Source: Providencia burhodogranariea DSM 19968
GTDB taxonomy: Bacteria > Pseudomonadota > Gammaproteobacteria > Enterobacterales > Enterobacteriaceae
Assembly: GCF_000314855.2 (NCBI RefSeq)
Contig: NZ_KB233224.1
Location: forward strand, 82,950-146,949
DNA length: 64,000 bases
Direction: 5' to 3'
Part shown: piece by piece, positions 9,361 to 16,854 of the stretch
Numbering within the stretch: the stretch's first letter is position 1
Layout of the letters: every line of letters begins with the position of its first letter
The notes under the pieces: model-generated
The model's input: only the letters and a program-made list of their open reading frames with translations
Told to the model about the DNA's origin: nothing
Databases searched by the model: none
Made by a program: the position numbers and the translations under genes

Positions 9361-10024
9361 ATCTCACAACCAATGCAATCCGCTTGAAAGATGTTTCTGC
9401 TGTAACCATTGATACAAAATGAGGGATCTCTTTTGTATCAGTATCAAAAATGAGAGTGCTCATATTATAAGGAGCTAAAGTATCTAGGATAATTTTTCGC
9501 TTATTATCTAAAATCATGGTTAAACCACCATAATTTACATTCCAATTTAAAGTGAAATTGATCACTATACCGAAGCTTTGTCCTGGGTCGCAATGAGTTG
9601 TTAAAAAATCCCCGCAATCAAATCTATTCAAATAAACAAGTGTGCTTTTTTCAATTTTTTTCCCCGTAATATTTATTAGAAAGTCTATAAAAAATTTACT
9701 ATTAACAACTTTTTTAATTTCAGTGAAGTAATTAATAGAATTACCGACATTATCATCTACTATTCTACGAAATGAAAATGAAAACAAACCATTATTATAA
9801 TCAGTTAAAGCAGCTAACTTCTCTTTTTCAATTAAAGATAATGAATGATTTTTCAAATAAAAATCATTTTCACCATCTTGGTTTTTAATTATCCAGGACC
9901 AATATTCATCGCCAATATTAGAAAATTTCTCGCCATATTCGGTTAATTCCGGAAAAAACCTCGATATATCAAATGAGACATATCCTTGGTTATTAAATAT
10001 GGCTGACAATTGTTCAATACTCAT
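9353..10024 (-). CDS. Fe(II)/2-oxoglutarate-dependent oxygenase, PaaB-like
   Basis: A 223-residue protein with the iron-binding triad of the 2-oxoglutarate oxygenase superfamily: H144 and D146 in TTHCDPGQS, distal H202 in EIPHFVSMV, and a 2-oxoglutarate-binding arginine R215 in SFKRIALVVRY. The ATG at 10024 lies within the stop region of the adenylating enzyme (11-base overlap, ATGAGTATTGA), so the longer upstream frame is not used. In the pantocin A pathway PaaB is an oxygenase acting after the E1-like enzyme, and gene order is the same here. The exact reaction is inferred from that parallel. Confidence 0.82.
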   Translation of the reverse strand: MSIEQLSAIFNNQGYVSFDISRFFPELTEYGEKFSNIGDEYWSWIIKNQDGENDFYLKNHSLSLIEKEKLAALTDYNNGLFSFSFRRIVDDNVGNSINYFTEIKKVVNSKFFIDFLINITGKKIEKSTLVYLNRFDCGDFLTTHCDPGQSFGIVINFTLNWNVNYGGLTMILDNKRKIILDTLAPYNMSTLIFDTDTKEIPHFVSMVTAETSFKRIALVVRYD

Positions 10025-11135
10025 TAAATATAGTCTCCTCTCTAGTGCTAAAATCACGAAGACATATATGAATTTTTTTACCAACTAGTGCTGGAGTATC
10101 ATAACCCGTAATAATTTTTACGACTTGGTCTGCAACAAGTCCTGACATCGCAGCTAATGAAGGTGCACTTTGCCACGCATTCACACTCCGATTGCCGTCT
10201 AAGAATTGCTGTTTCATCCGTGCTTCTTGGAATTTTTTAATATCCGATTTTTTACTATAAAATTTATGTTTAATACTCTCTTTTGCATCCGAATAATCAT
10301 TATTTCTTTTGTTGTTCAGATAAATAGGACCAACAGTTATGTCGAATGGATCTCCTCCCAATTCAATTATAGAAATATTTCTCTCTTTAGCTAAAGAATG
10401 TACGAGTTCCTCTACTGTGTTTTTTCTGAAATATCCAAGACTGGCCCATGCAAGTAAAATGAGATCAACTCCAGTTAGCAATTCTGAAAGTTGATTCTTA
10501 TCCGTTGTTGAAAATTCTGGGTATTTCTCAACATTAACATATTTGTTATGTCTTTTCAGACCCTCCTCAGCCGCATCTACTTTATTTTTACCAATATCAT
10601 CAAAGGTATATAATACCTGACGATTCAGGTTAGAAAGCTCTACATCATCACCATCAACAATTCGTAACGTACCAACTCCAGACATAGCTAGTTGTAGTGA
10701 ACACCATGTGCCCCATCCCCCCATACCAAGTATCAGTACACGGCTAGTTTTTAATTTTTCCTGATATTTAATCGCATTATTGTTATTTTTATCAACTAAT
10801 GAAAATTGAAGTAACTGACGATCGTACAATTCTATTTCTTCGGATGTCAAAATATCAGAAAAAACAGCATTATCTTCAATAAGGCCAAATGAATGAAGCT
10901 TATTAATAAAACAGCTAATATCATTATTACTAACTTCACATCCTTTCAGCGACACTTCCTTGAATATTCGAGGAATAGTGTGAAAACCATCTAGCTTGGA
11001 TAATACAACCTTGACCCATTCAGGTGGATCCTTAATTATTTGTGATTTCTGTGGGATCTCGCCAATACAAATATCTCCATCGTCGGATAAGATAATATGG
11101 TGAGAACGCTTAATCCTTGGTTTTGTTATAAACAT
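10014..11135 (-). CDS. E1/ThiF-like peptide-modifying adenylating enzyme, PaaA-like
   Basis: A 373-residue protein. Residues 1-95 form a small N-terminal domain that may bind the precursor leader, as in other RiPP enzymes. The E1/ThiF Rossmann domain follows, with GMGGWG at 137-142, the acidic RIVDGDDVELSNLNRQ segment (about 158-173) and the lysine region GKNKVDAAEE. No CxxC zinc pairs or catalytic E1 cysteine motif are visible, so ubiquitin-like transfer is unlikely. PaaA of pantocin A uses ATP to activate two core glutamates and form a fused bicycle, and this enzyme is predicted to do the same. A microcin C-type MccB was considered, but the precursor lacks the MccA heptapeptide. The ribosome binding site is AGAGGAAC. 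Confidence 0.85.
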   Translation of the reverse strand: MFITKPRIKRSHHIILSDDGDICIGEIPQKSQIIKDPPEWVKVVLSKLDGFHTIPRIFKEVSLKGCEVSNNDISCFINKLHSFGLIEDNAVFSDILTSEEIELYDRQLLQFSLVDKNNNNAIKYQEKLKTSRVLILGMGGWGTWCSLQLAMSGVGTLRIVDGDDVELSNLNRQVLYTFDDIGKNKVDAAEEGLKRHNKYVNVEKYPEFSTTDKNQLSELLTGVDLILLAWASLGYFRKNTVEELVHSLAKERNISIIELGGDPFDITVGPIYLNNKRNNDYSDAKESIKHKFYSKKSDIKKFQEARMKQQFLDGNRSVNAWQSAPSLAAMSGLVADQVVKIITGYDTPALVGKKIHICLRDFSTREETIFNEY

Positions 11136-11157
11136 GTCATTATGTTCCTCTACATAC

Positions 11158-11188
11158 GATAAAAGCCACCCGTTGGGTGGCTTTTATC
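11158..11188 (-). terminator. intrinsic terminator/attenuator between precursor and biosynthetic genes
   Basis: A perfect 14-bp stem (11158-11171 with 11175-11188, core AGCCACCC/GGGTGGCT) closes on a 3-base loop. On the minus strand the stem ends in CTTTTATC, a usable U-tract. It begins three bases after the precursor stop and lies before the adenylating enzyme. Partial termination here would give more precursor peptide than enzymes, the usual RiPP arrangement. Confidence 0.85.
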
Positions 11189-11191
11189 GAC

Positions 11192-11293
11192 TTACTCTAA
11201 CTCAATCGCTTCTTCTTCCGTATACATCGCTTTTTCTTCACTAATTGAAGAAATACGCTCTTCCAATTCCACGAAAATAACTTCTTGGTTCAT
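11192..11293 (-). CDS. pantocin-like RiPP precursor peptide (PaaP homologue)
   Basis: A 33-codon gene. The peptide runs MNQEVIFVELEE (1-12), then RISSISEEKAMYT (13-25), then EEEAIELE (26-33). The pantocin A precursor PaaP, as I recall it, has 30 residues and contains RISAITEENAMYT, in which Glu16-Glu17-Asn18 is the core. The two align without gaps from this Arg to the C terminus, placing the present core at E19-E20-K21, with an 18-residue leader and a 12-residue follower. The start is supported by GAGGTG five bases upstream. A second in-frame ATG at 11305 is possible but has a poorer ribosome binding site. Lys replaces the third core residue, so the product should differ from pantocin A. Confidence 0.87.
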   Translation of the reverse strand: MNQEVIFVELEERISSISEEKAMYTEEEAIELE

Positions 11294-11364
11294 TTGACAC
11301 CTCATATATTAAGTTTTGACGCATATTCGCATAACACCTTACATTGTTAATGAAATGATGCATT

Positions 11365-11410
11365 ATCGTTAACAACGATTGAGTATTCATATTAAGATGA
11401 CTATTGTCAA
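11365..11410 (-). promoter_or_regulatory. predicted promoter and operator-like palindrome for the RiPP operon
   Basis: On the minus strand a perfect -35 TTGACA (11410-11405) is followed after 17 bases by AATACT (11387-11382, 4 of 6 matches to -10). The expected start site near 11375 falls inside a perfect inverted repeat, ATCGTT-AAC-AACGAT (11365-11379), which is where a repressor would act. No regulator gene is in the operon. The leader to the precursor ATG would be about 80 bases. Confidence 0.5.
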
Positions 11411-11651
11411 TATCCGGTTACTATATATGTCTGTGCTTTAATTAATTAGGACATACTATTGAATTCTATAGGAGAAAATTCAATATTGATTTCACTACCA
11501 ATATATATCGATTGAGTTGATGTTGTTTTGCGTATCTTCTACAGCTAAACCAAAGTATGGCTACGTTGATAGGGGATTTAAGCTTCAATCAAGTTTAGTT
11601 ACGAGCTATTAGTTTGGGGAATAGGTGATAATAAAACGCGATGATTGGTAA

Positions 11652-11675
11652 AAGGCCAGAATGTTTTCTGGCCTT
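11652..11675. terminator. terminator downstream of gor
   Basis: AAGGCCAGAA and TTCTGGCCTT form a perfect 10-bp stem with a 4-base loop, 42 bases after the gor stop on the minus strand, followed there by TTACC. It isolates gor from the RiPP operon. Between 11411 and 11651 I see no gene. Confidence 0.75.
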
Positions 11676-11717
11676 AATAAAATATTTTCCAAAGGATGGA
11701 AAGATGGAAGCCCTACA

Positions 11718-13070
11718 CTAACGCATAGTGACAAATTCTTCTGCACCTGTCGGGTGAATCGCGACGGTATTATCGAAATCTTTCTTGGTTGCGCCCATTT
11801 TCAGTGCAACTGCGAAACCTTGTAAGATCTCATCCATACCAAAGCCAATACCATGAATACCGACAATTTTCTCGTCTGCTCCAGCGCACACGAGCTTCAT
11901 ACGGCAAGGTTGGCGATGAGACGTTACCGCGGTATACATTGCAGTAAAGGAAGATGTATAGCATTTAACCTGATCCGCACCGTATTTTTCGATCGCCTCA
12001 GGCTCAGTCAATCCAACAGTTCCAATCGGTGGGTGGCTAAACACCACGGTTGGAATATTGCTGTAATCTAAATGCTCGTCAGGCTTGTTGTTAAACAAAC
12101 GCTCTGATAAACGGCGACCCGCTGCAACAGCCACTGGCGTTAATTCAACTGCACCCGTGTTATCACCAACGGCATAAACGCCTGCAACACTGGTGTTCTG
12201 ATATTTATCAACCTTGATATAGCCTTTTTCATTCAGCTCAACGCCAGCTGCTTCAATATTTAGGTTGTCAGTCATTGGCTCACGACCAATCGCCCAAATC
12301 AGTGCATCAACAGTTTGCTCTTTGCCATTTTCCAATTTCAGCGTCAAAGAACCATCTGCGTTCTTAATCACTTCTTTTGGTACAGATTCAGTGTGTAACG
12401 CGGGACCCTCAGTATTCATCACTTCTACCAAGGTTTCCACGATCAACGGATCAAATGAACGCAGCGGTGCATGTTTACGTACAAACAGATGAGCTTCACT
12501 ACCGAGGCCATTTAAGACACCAGCCAGTTCAACAGCAATATAGCCAGCACCGACAACAGCAACGCGTTTTGGTAAAGCCTCAAGCTCAAAGAAGCCATCA
12601 GATGTCATGCCATATTCTGCACCTGGGATCGCTGGGATCACCGGACGACCACCCGTGGCGATCAAAATATGATCCGCGGTATAGGTTTCACCATTAACTT
12701 CAACGGTATGTGCATCAACAAAACGGGCAAAACCACTGATCACATCAACCTTGTTATTGCCGAGAACACGGTCATAGGACTGATGAATACGATCAATATA
12801 AGCAGTGCGGCTGGCAATTAAGGTTTTCCAATCAAAATGGTTGATTGTGGTATCGAAACCGTAATCTGGGCCGTAAGCACGAATAGCTTCAGAAATTTGC
12901 GCTGCATGCCACATTACTTTTTTCGGTACGCAACCCACGTTAACACAGGTTCCACCTAAAGCTTTTGCTTCGATTAGGGCACACTTTTGTCCATACATTG
13001 CTGCGCGGTTCATGGAAGCAATGCCGCCACTACCACCACCAATCGCAATATAGTCGTAATGTTTGCTCAT
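11718..13070 (-). CDS. gor: glutathione-disulfide reductase
   Basis: A 450-residue cytoplasmic FAD enzyme, the same length as in E. coli, which regenerates reduced glutathione with NADPH. The FAD-binding GGGSGG is at residues 11-16. The redox disulfide lies in [13 protein letters not shown] (about 40-52), the NADPH fold in [17 protein letters not shown] (about 170-186) with the downstream arginines, and the C-terminal HPTGAEEF supplies the catalytic histidine and glutamate. It is a single-gene unit here, next to rlmJ on the same strand as in E. coli, but separated by two ERIC elements. Confidence 0.98.
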   Translation of the reverse strand: MSKHYDYIAIGGGSGGIASMNRAAMYGQKCALIEAKALGGTCVNVGCVPKKVMWHAAQISEAIRAYGPDYGFDTTINHFDWKTLIASRTAYIDRIHQSYDRVLGNNKVDVISGFARFVDAHTVEVNGETYTADHILIATGGRPVIPAIPGAEYGMTSDGFFELEALPKRVAVVGAGYIAVELAGVLNGLGSEAHLFVRKHAPLRSFDPLIVETLVEVMNTEGPALHTESVPKEVIKNADGSLTLKLENGKEQTVDALIWAIGREPMTDNLNIEAAGVELNEKGYIKVDKYQNTSVAGVYAVGDNTGAVELTPVAVAAGRRLSERLFNNKPDEHLDYSNIPTVVFSHPPIGTVGLTEPEAIEKYGADQVKCYTSSFTAMYTAVTSHRQPCRMKLVCAGADEKIVGIHGIGFGMDEILQGFAVALKMGATKKDFDNTVAIHPTGAEEFVTMR

Positions 13071-13129
13071 AACTTGGTTATTCCCATTTATTGATTAATT
13101 AACAAGCGAATACTTACTACCGCGTAATC

Positions 13130-13255
13130 TATACACAAAATAGTTCAAGATGCATATGAGCGACAAACTAAACTAGTCAGAGATCACAGATAACGGTGTG
13201 ACTCAGATAGATGAGTACAGTCAGCACTAATGCAATTTAAAGTATGACGTGTATA
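13130..13255. repeat. ERIC element
   Basis: A 126-base element bounded by TATACACAAAATAGTTCAAG and AGTATGACGTGTATA, with the ERIC core around GAGATCACAGATAACGGTGTGACTC. Length equals the classic 126-127 bp enterobacterial repetitive intergenic consensus. It fills most of the upstream side of the gor-rlmJ gap. Confidence 0.85.
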
Positions 13256-13266
13256 CAACAATAACC

Positions 13267-13388
13267 GTATCCCCAAAATAATTCGAGTTACATATATCCA
13301 GACTGCGACTCGATTCTGAAAAACATCAATGAAACTGTCATTCAGCTAGCGGAGTGCAGCCAGTGCTCATGCGGTTTGATCTATCATC
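13267..13388. repeat. degenerate ERIC element
   Basis: It begins CCCCAAAATAATTCGAGTTACAT, the standard left end, and keeps a recognisable right half (AGCGGAGTGCAGCCAGTGCTCATGC) but has lost the terminal GACGGGTATA. It stands 11 bases from the preceding ERIC copy. Confidence 0.6.
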
Positions 13389-13434
13389 GGCATACCTATT
13401 TATAGATATAACCTGTTAATGAAATAGATATAGC

Positions 13435-14277
13435 CTATTCAGGTACGATCCATTCGACTAGCGTATGACCTGTTCCCTCTGGAACTAAGGTTTTATGCAA
13501 CCAAGGCAATACATTTTTCATCTGCTGTTCTAGCTTCCATGGCGGGTTAATCACAATCATGCCTGATGCAGTCATACCGCGTTGGTCACTGTCTGGACGA
13601 ACGGCTAACTCGATTTGCAGAATTTTACGGATCCCCGTCGCTTCTAATTGTTTGATCATCCGCTTAATGTGTTGACGTAAAACAACCGGATACCAAATCG
13701 CGTAAGTGCCTGTAGCAAAACGTTTATAACCTTCTTCGACACCTTTAACGACGGCTTCATAATCTGATTTCAGCTCGTAAGAGGGATCCATCAAGATAAA
13801 TCCACGACGACTAGCCGGTGGCAGTTTAGATTTAAGCTGCTGGTAGCCATCTTCTTTCGAAACTTTGGTGCGGTGATCACGAGAAAATTCTGCGCGTAGT
13901 AATGGAAAATCGGTCGAATGTAATTCACTCAGTACTAATGAATCATCTTCACGTAGCAACTGTTTCGCCAGCAATGGAGAGCCCGGATAATAACGTAGTC
14001 GCCCATTATCATTCATACGACGGACGATATTCATATAAGGCAATAATTCCTCGGGCAAGTCCGGCTGTTCCCAAATACGCGCGATCCCTTGCAGATATTC
14101 ACCTGTTTTTTCTGCATGTTCACTCGTCAACTGATAACGCCCCGCACCAGAATGCGTGTCGACATACAGGAAGGGTTTTTCTTTCTCTTTAAGAGATTCA
14201 ATGATCAGGCTTTGAACTGTGTGCTTTAGCACATCTGCATAATTGCCTGCGTGAAAACTATGGCGGTAACTTAACAT
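13435..14277 (-). CDS. rlmJ: 23S rRNA (adenine-N6)-methyltransferase RlmJ
   Basis: A 280-residue SAM-dependent enzyme that methylates A2030 of 23S rRNA. The N terminus MLSYRHSFHAGNYADVLKH and the DTHSGAGRY SAM-binding segment (about residues 41-49) are those of E. coli RlmJ, also 280 residues. The catalytic motif, DPPY in the homologues I recall, reads DPSYE here near residue 164; the Asp and Tyr are kept, so activity is likely. The late INPPWKLEQQ segment is conserved. Monocistronic. Confidence 0.95.
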   Translation of the reverse strand: MLSYRHSFHAGNYADVLKHTVQSLIIESLKEKEKPFLYVDTHSGAGRYQLTSEHAEKTGEYLQGIARIWEQPDLPEELLPYMNIVRRMNDNGRLRYYPGSPLLAKQLLREDDSLVLSELHSTDFPLLRAEFSRDHRTKVSKEDGYQQLKSKLPPASRRGFILMDPSYELKSDYEAVVKGVEEGYKRFATGTYAIWYPVVLRQHIKRMIKQLEATGIRKILQIELAVRPDSDQRGMTASGMIVINPPWKLEQQMKNVLPWLHKTLVPEGTGHTLVEWIVPE

Positions 14278-14359
14278 GACTCTTTTATTTCCCGAGGAAA
14301 TTCAACATTAGCCAATAATGGCTACTATTAAATAGATTCTTTAAAGATAGCGTTTTGTG

Positions 14360-14508
14360 TATACCCAAAATGATTCGAATCACATATGGGCATCAAGTGA
14401 AGCTATTCCGATAAATAAAGCCCGATAGACATAACTCGCGATGCCATACGGGTTGCAGGCTTCCCCTGCATGCGCTGCCAATTAGCAACTTGAAGTATGA
14501 CGGGTATA
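14360..14508. repeat. ERIC-like element with divergent centre
   Basis: The ends are typical (TATACCCAAAATGATTCGAA at the left; GCAACTTGAAGTATGACGGG and TATA at the right), but the 149-base length and the central part do not match the normal ERIC core. It may be a variant with an internal insertion. It occupies much of the 14278-14650 gap; the rest is AT-rich and must hold the promoter of the next gene. Confidence 0.6.
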
Positions 14509-14650
14509 GACCGGATTATTTCGTGCATATCATTATAGCGAAATTTCTATTGAATTGTCATAGTTCAGATTTTGTTGATAAATTAAGCATGACAGCAACG
14601 ATACTAAAAGTTATCCTAAACACAAATAACAACATAACCAGGAATAATAT

Positions 14651-15052
14651 ATGCGTAAATTACTTATAACAACATCAACTATGGCCTTTCTTTTAGTCAG
14701 TACTTCTACTATGGCCGCCAAACCACAAAATGGTTGTGATATTAAAAAACAAGAGATCGAAACCCAAATTGAATATGCCAAAAAGCATAACAATACTTAT
14801 CGTATTGCTGGGCTACAAACAGCGCTCGATAATGTGAATACTTACTGCACGCCTGAATCGCTTTATCGTGATAGCCAAAAAGACGTCGCTGAAAAATTGG
14901 AAAAAGTTCAAGAAAGAGAAGCTGAATTGTCAGAAGAAAAACAAAAAGGCAATAGCAATAAAATCGCTAAACGTGAGCGCAAATTACAAGAAGCACAAGC
15001 AGAACTTAAAGAAGCACAAGCGAAGTTAGATACCTATAAAGCGGGTTTATAA
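14651..15052 (+). CDS. DUF1090 (YqjC-like) periplasmic protein
   Basis: A 133-residue exported protein. Residues 1-22 form a signal peptide (MRKLLITTSTMAFLLVSTSTMA), followed by AKPQNGCDIKKQEIETQIEY. Two cysteines (GCDIK and TYCTP) frame the first part. The C-terminal half is a charged, coiled-coil-rich helix with repeated EAQAELKEAQAKL units. This is the pattern of the DUF1090 family (E. coli YqjC), whose function is unknown. It stands alone: an ERIC element follows 40 bases downstream, and an ATCTGC/GCAGAT hairpin at about 15071-15091 could end the transcript. Confidence 0.85.
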   Translation: MRKLLITTSTMAFLLVSTSTMAAKPQNGCDIKKQEIETQIEYAKKHNNTYRIAGLQTALDNVNTYCTPESLYRDSQKDVAEKLEKVQEREAELSEEKQKGNSNKIAKRERKLQEAQAELKEAQAKLDTYKAGL

Positions 15053-15092
15053 CCCTATTTTCTTTGTTTAATCTGCATTTTTTAAGCAGATA

Positions 15093-15219
15093 TATACACA
15101 AAATAATTCGATTTGCATGTAAGTGACAAGCGAAGATAGACGGGGAGCATAGATAAACTCTGTGACTCGGCTAGCTGAGTGTAGTCAACAACCATGCAAA
15201 TTGAAGTATGACGGGTATA
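15093..15219. repeat. ERIC element
   Basis: A 127-base copy with left end TATACACAAAATAATTCGAT, core GGGAGCATAGATAAACTCTG and right end TTGAAGTATGACGGGTATA. Full-length by the standard ERIC definition. Confidence 0.88.
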
Positions 15220-15226
15220 TCACCTC

Positions 15227-15259
15227 TAATGCCTACTTTGCAGAATAAAATAGGCATTA
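15227..15259. repeat. stem-loop upstream of yihY
   Basis: A perfect 9-bp inverted repeat, TAATGCCTA and TAGGCATTA, encloses a 15-base loop eight bases after the ERIC copy and 80 bases before yihY. No U-tract follows, so it is unlikely to be a terminator; its role is unknown. Confidence 0.4.
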
Positions 15260-15339
15260 GGGTGAAGAATTTTGCAAATTTAAGCTATAGTATGGTGATT
15301 ATTAAGCAAAATTAGACAAGATGTAGAAAAGGGGATCGA

Positions 15340-16335
15340 ATGTCGAATATGCACGATGAAGAGCAAAAAGACGCAAGTAAATTAAAATCCACATTAGATA
15401 AAAGTATCGATAATAGTAAAAAAGCGCTCACCTTCTCTATGCGTGTTGTGAATTTTATTTGTGCGATCCCTTTTATTGCTCACCTTATTCGTACTGCACA
15501 GCGGTTTAACGATCGCATGGGCAATCAGTTTGGTGCTGCGATTACCTATTTCTCGTTTCTTTCTTTAATCCCAGTATTAATGTTCACCTTTGCTGCTGCT
15601 GGTTTTGTGTTAGCCAGCAACCCTGAATTGCTCGAGCGATTAATCCGTGGTATTTCCACCAGCATTAGCGACCCTACGCTTGCAGGCACCTTAGAAAGAA
15701 CTATTGATACTGCTATTCGACAACGTACGACTGTTGGACTAACCGGTTTAGCGCTAGCGCTCTATTCGGGTATCAACTGGGTCAATAACCTACGCTTAGC
15801 TATTTTGGCGCAATCACGTAGTGTGTGGGAACGTAATGAAGATGAGCACGAAAAAATCTATTTCCGCTATTTACGCGATTTTCTGGCGTTAATTGGCTTA
15901 CTTATTGCTCTTGTCGTCACCATTACCCTTACCTCTGTCGCCGGTTCAGCTCAAGCAACCATAGTTAGAGCGATAGGTTTAGATGGTATTGAGTGGTTAA
16001 AACCCGTTTGGACGCTGATCGGCCTCACTATTTCGATTATTGCTAACTTTTTATTGTTCTTATGGATTTTCTGGATCCTGCCACGTATGCAACATCGTCG
16101 TTCTTCTTTGTTGAAAGGCACCCTACTTGCGGCAATTGGATTTGAAGTGATTAAATGGTTGATGACGTGGATTTTACCCAATTTAGCCTCATCACCTTCT
16201 GGCGCGGCCTTTGGTTCAGTGATTGGTTTAATGGCATTCTTCTACTTCTTTGCCAGATTAACCCTATTTTGCGCAGCATGGATAGCCACTGATGAACCAA
16301 AAGATTCAAGCGAGAACGAAAAGCTAATCTATTAG
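15340..16335 (+). CDS. yihY: YihY/BrkB-family inner membrane protein
   Basis: A 331-residue integral membrane protein of the YihY (BrkB) family. About six hydrophobic segments follow a charged, cytoplasmic N-terminal stretch of some 35 residues that is longer than in E. coli YihY (290). Family motifs visible are NQFGAAITYFSFLSLIPVLM (about residues 61-80) and the late SPSGAAFGSVIGLMAFFYFF. It was once called RNase BN, a name now known to be mistaken; function is unknown. In E. coli it sits between yihX and dtd; here that pair is at 55284-56398 without it, so it has moved. The start is supported by AAGGGG. Confidence 0.93.
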   Translation: MSNMHDEEQKDASKLKSTLDKSIDNSKKALTFSMRVVNFICAIPFIAHLIRTAQRFNDRMGNQFGAAITYFSFLSLIPVLMFTFAAAGFVLASNPELLERLIRGISTSISDPTLAGTLERTIDTAIRQRTTVGLTGLALALYSGINWVNNLRLAILAQSRSVWERNEDEHEKIYFRYLRDFLALIGLLIALVVTITLTSVAGSAQATIVRAIGLDGIEWLKPVWTLIGLTISIIANFLLFLWIFWILPRMQHRRSSLLKGTLLAAIGFEVIKWLMTWILPNLASSPSGAAFGSVIGLMAFFYFFARLTLFCAAWIATDEPKDSSENEKLIY

Positions 16336-16854
16336 TGATGTAAATGGGATGGAATGGCAAATTGACTCACAGTCAGCCATCCCTAAATCATCGGCTTCGA
16401 ATTATGTTCTGTTTTATCCACTTTCGACTTCCCCCCTACCTATTCGTTTTTATATTAATTAAACCTAACGGATTGATTAATCATGGAATCAATAAATAAA
16501 CAATGATGTGTAGCTCATTACATCTCAATCAGATAATGAAATCATTACCCATATCGCTTATTTGTCGTTAGGAATACAGCTACAAATGCAATTAAAGCTC
16601 ATATAAAACAAATTGATAGGGAAATTAATTAAGAGATATATAGCTGATGTTTCATGCCGTTTTATATAAAATAAACCATTCAATGACCATTTTTCGTGAC
16701 ATGTCACGGCGTTTATTTTTCACTGTTTTAGCATTATTTTATTGCGTGTGGCATAGATCGGATAGTGCAAAAAAGTCTGCTTTTATTATGCACTGCCTTT
16801 ATTGACAACCTATCCGGATCTTATTTCAATCTCCTCTAGCGCATTATTTAGAAC
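16336..16854. other. 519-bp intergenic region, no supported gene
   Basis: An AT-rich stretch between yihY and the convergent nitronate monooxygenase gene. The only notable structure is a perfect 14-bp palindrome, CGTGACATGTCACG, at 16695-16708. A 52-codon open frame at 16647-16805 has no good ribosome binding site and is not annotated. I see no clear terminator for yihY. Confidence 0.6.

Noticed and set aside
10014..11293. Microcin C-type system (MccA/MccB) as explanation for the peptide and ThiF-like enzyme
   Set aside because: The peptide is 33 residues and does not end in the MccA-type Asn heptapeptide. It matches the PaaP pattern instead, and a 2-oxoglutarate oxygenase follows where mccC/mccD would stand.
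12377..12697. A 106-codon plus-strand frame inside gor
   Set aside because: It is antisense to a fully conserved enzyme gene and has no independent support.
16647..16805. A 52-codon open frame in the yihY-nmo gap
   Set aside because: No convincing ribosome binding site, no recognisable domain, and high content of rare composition; it contains the 14-bp palindrome, which argues against coding.
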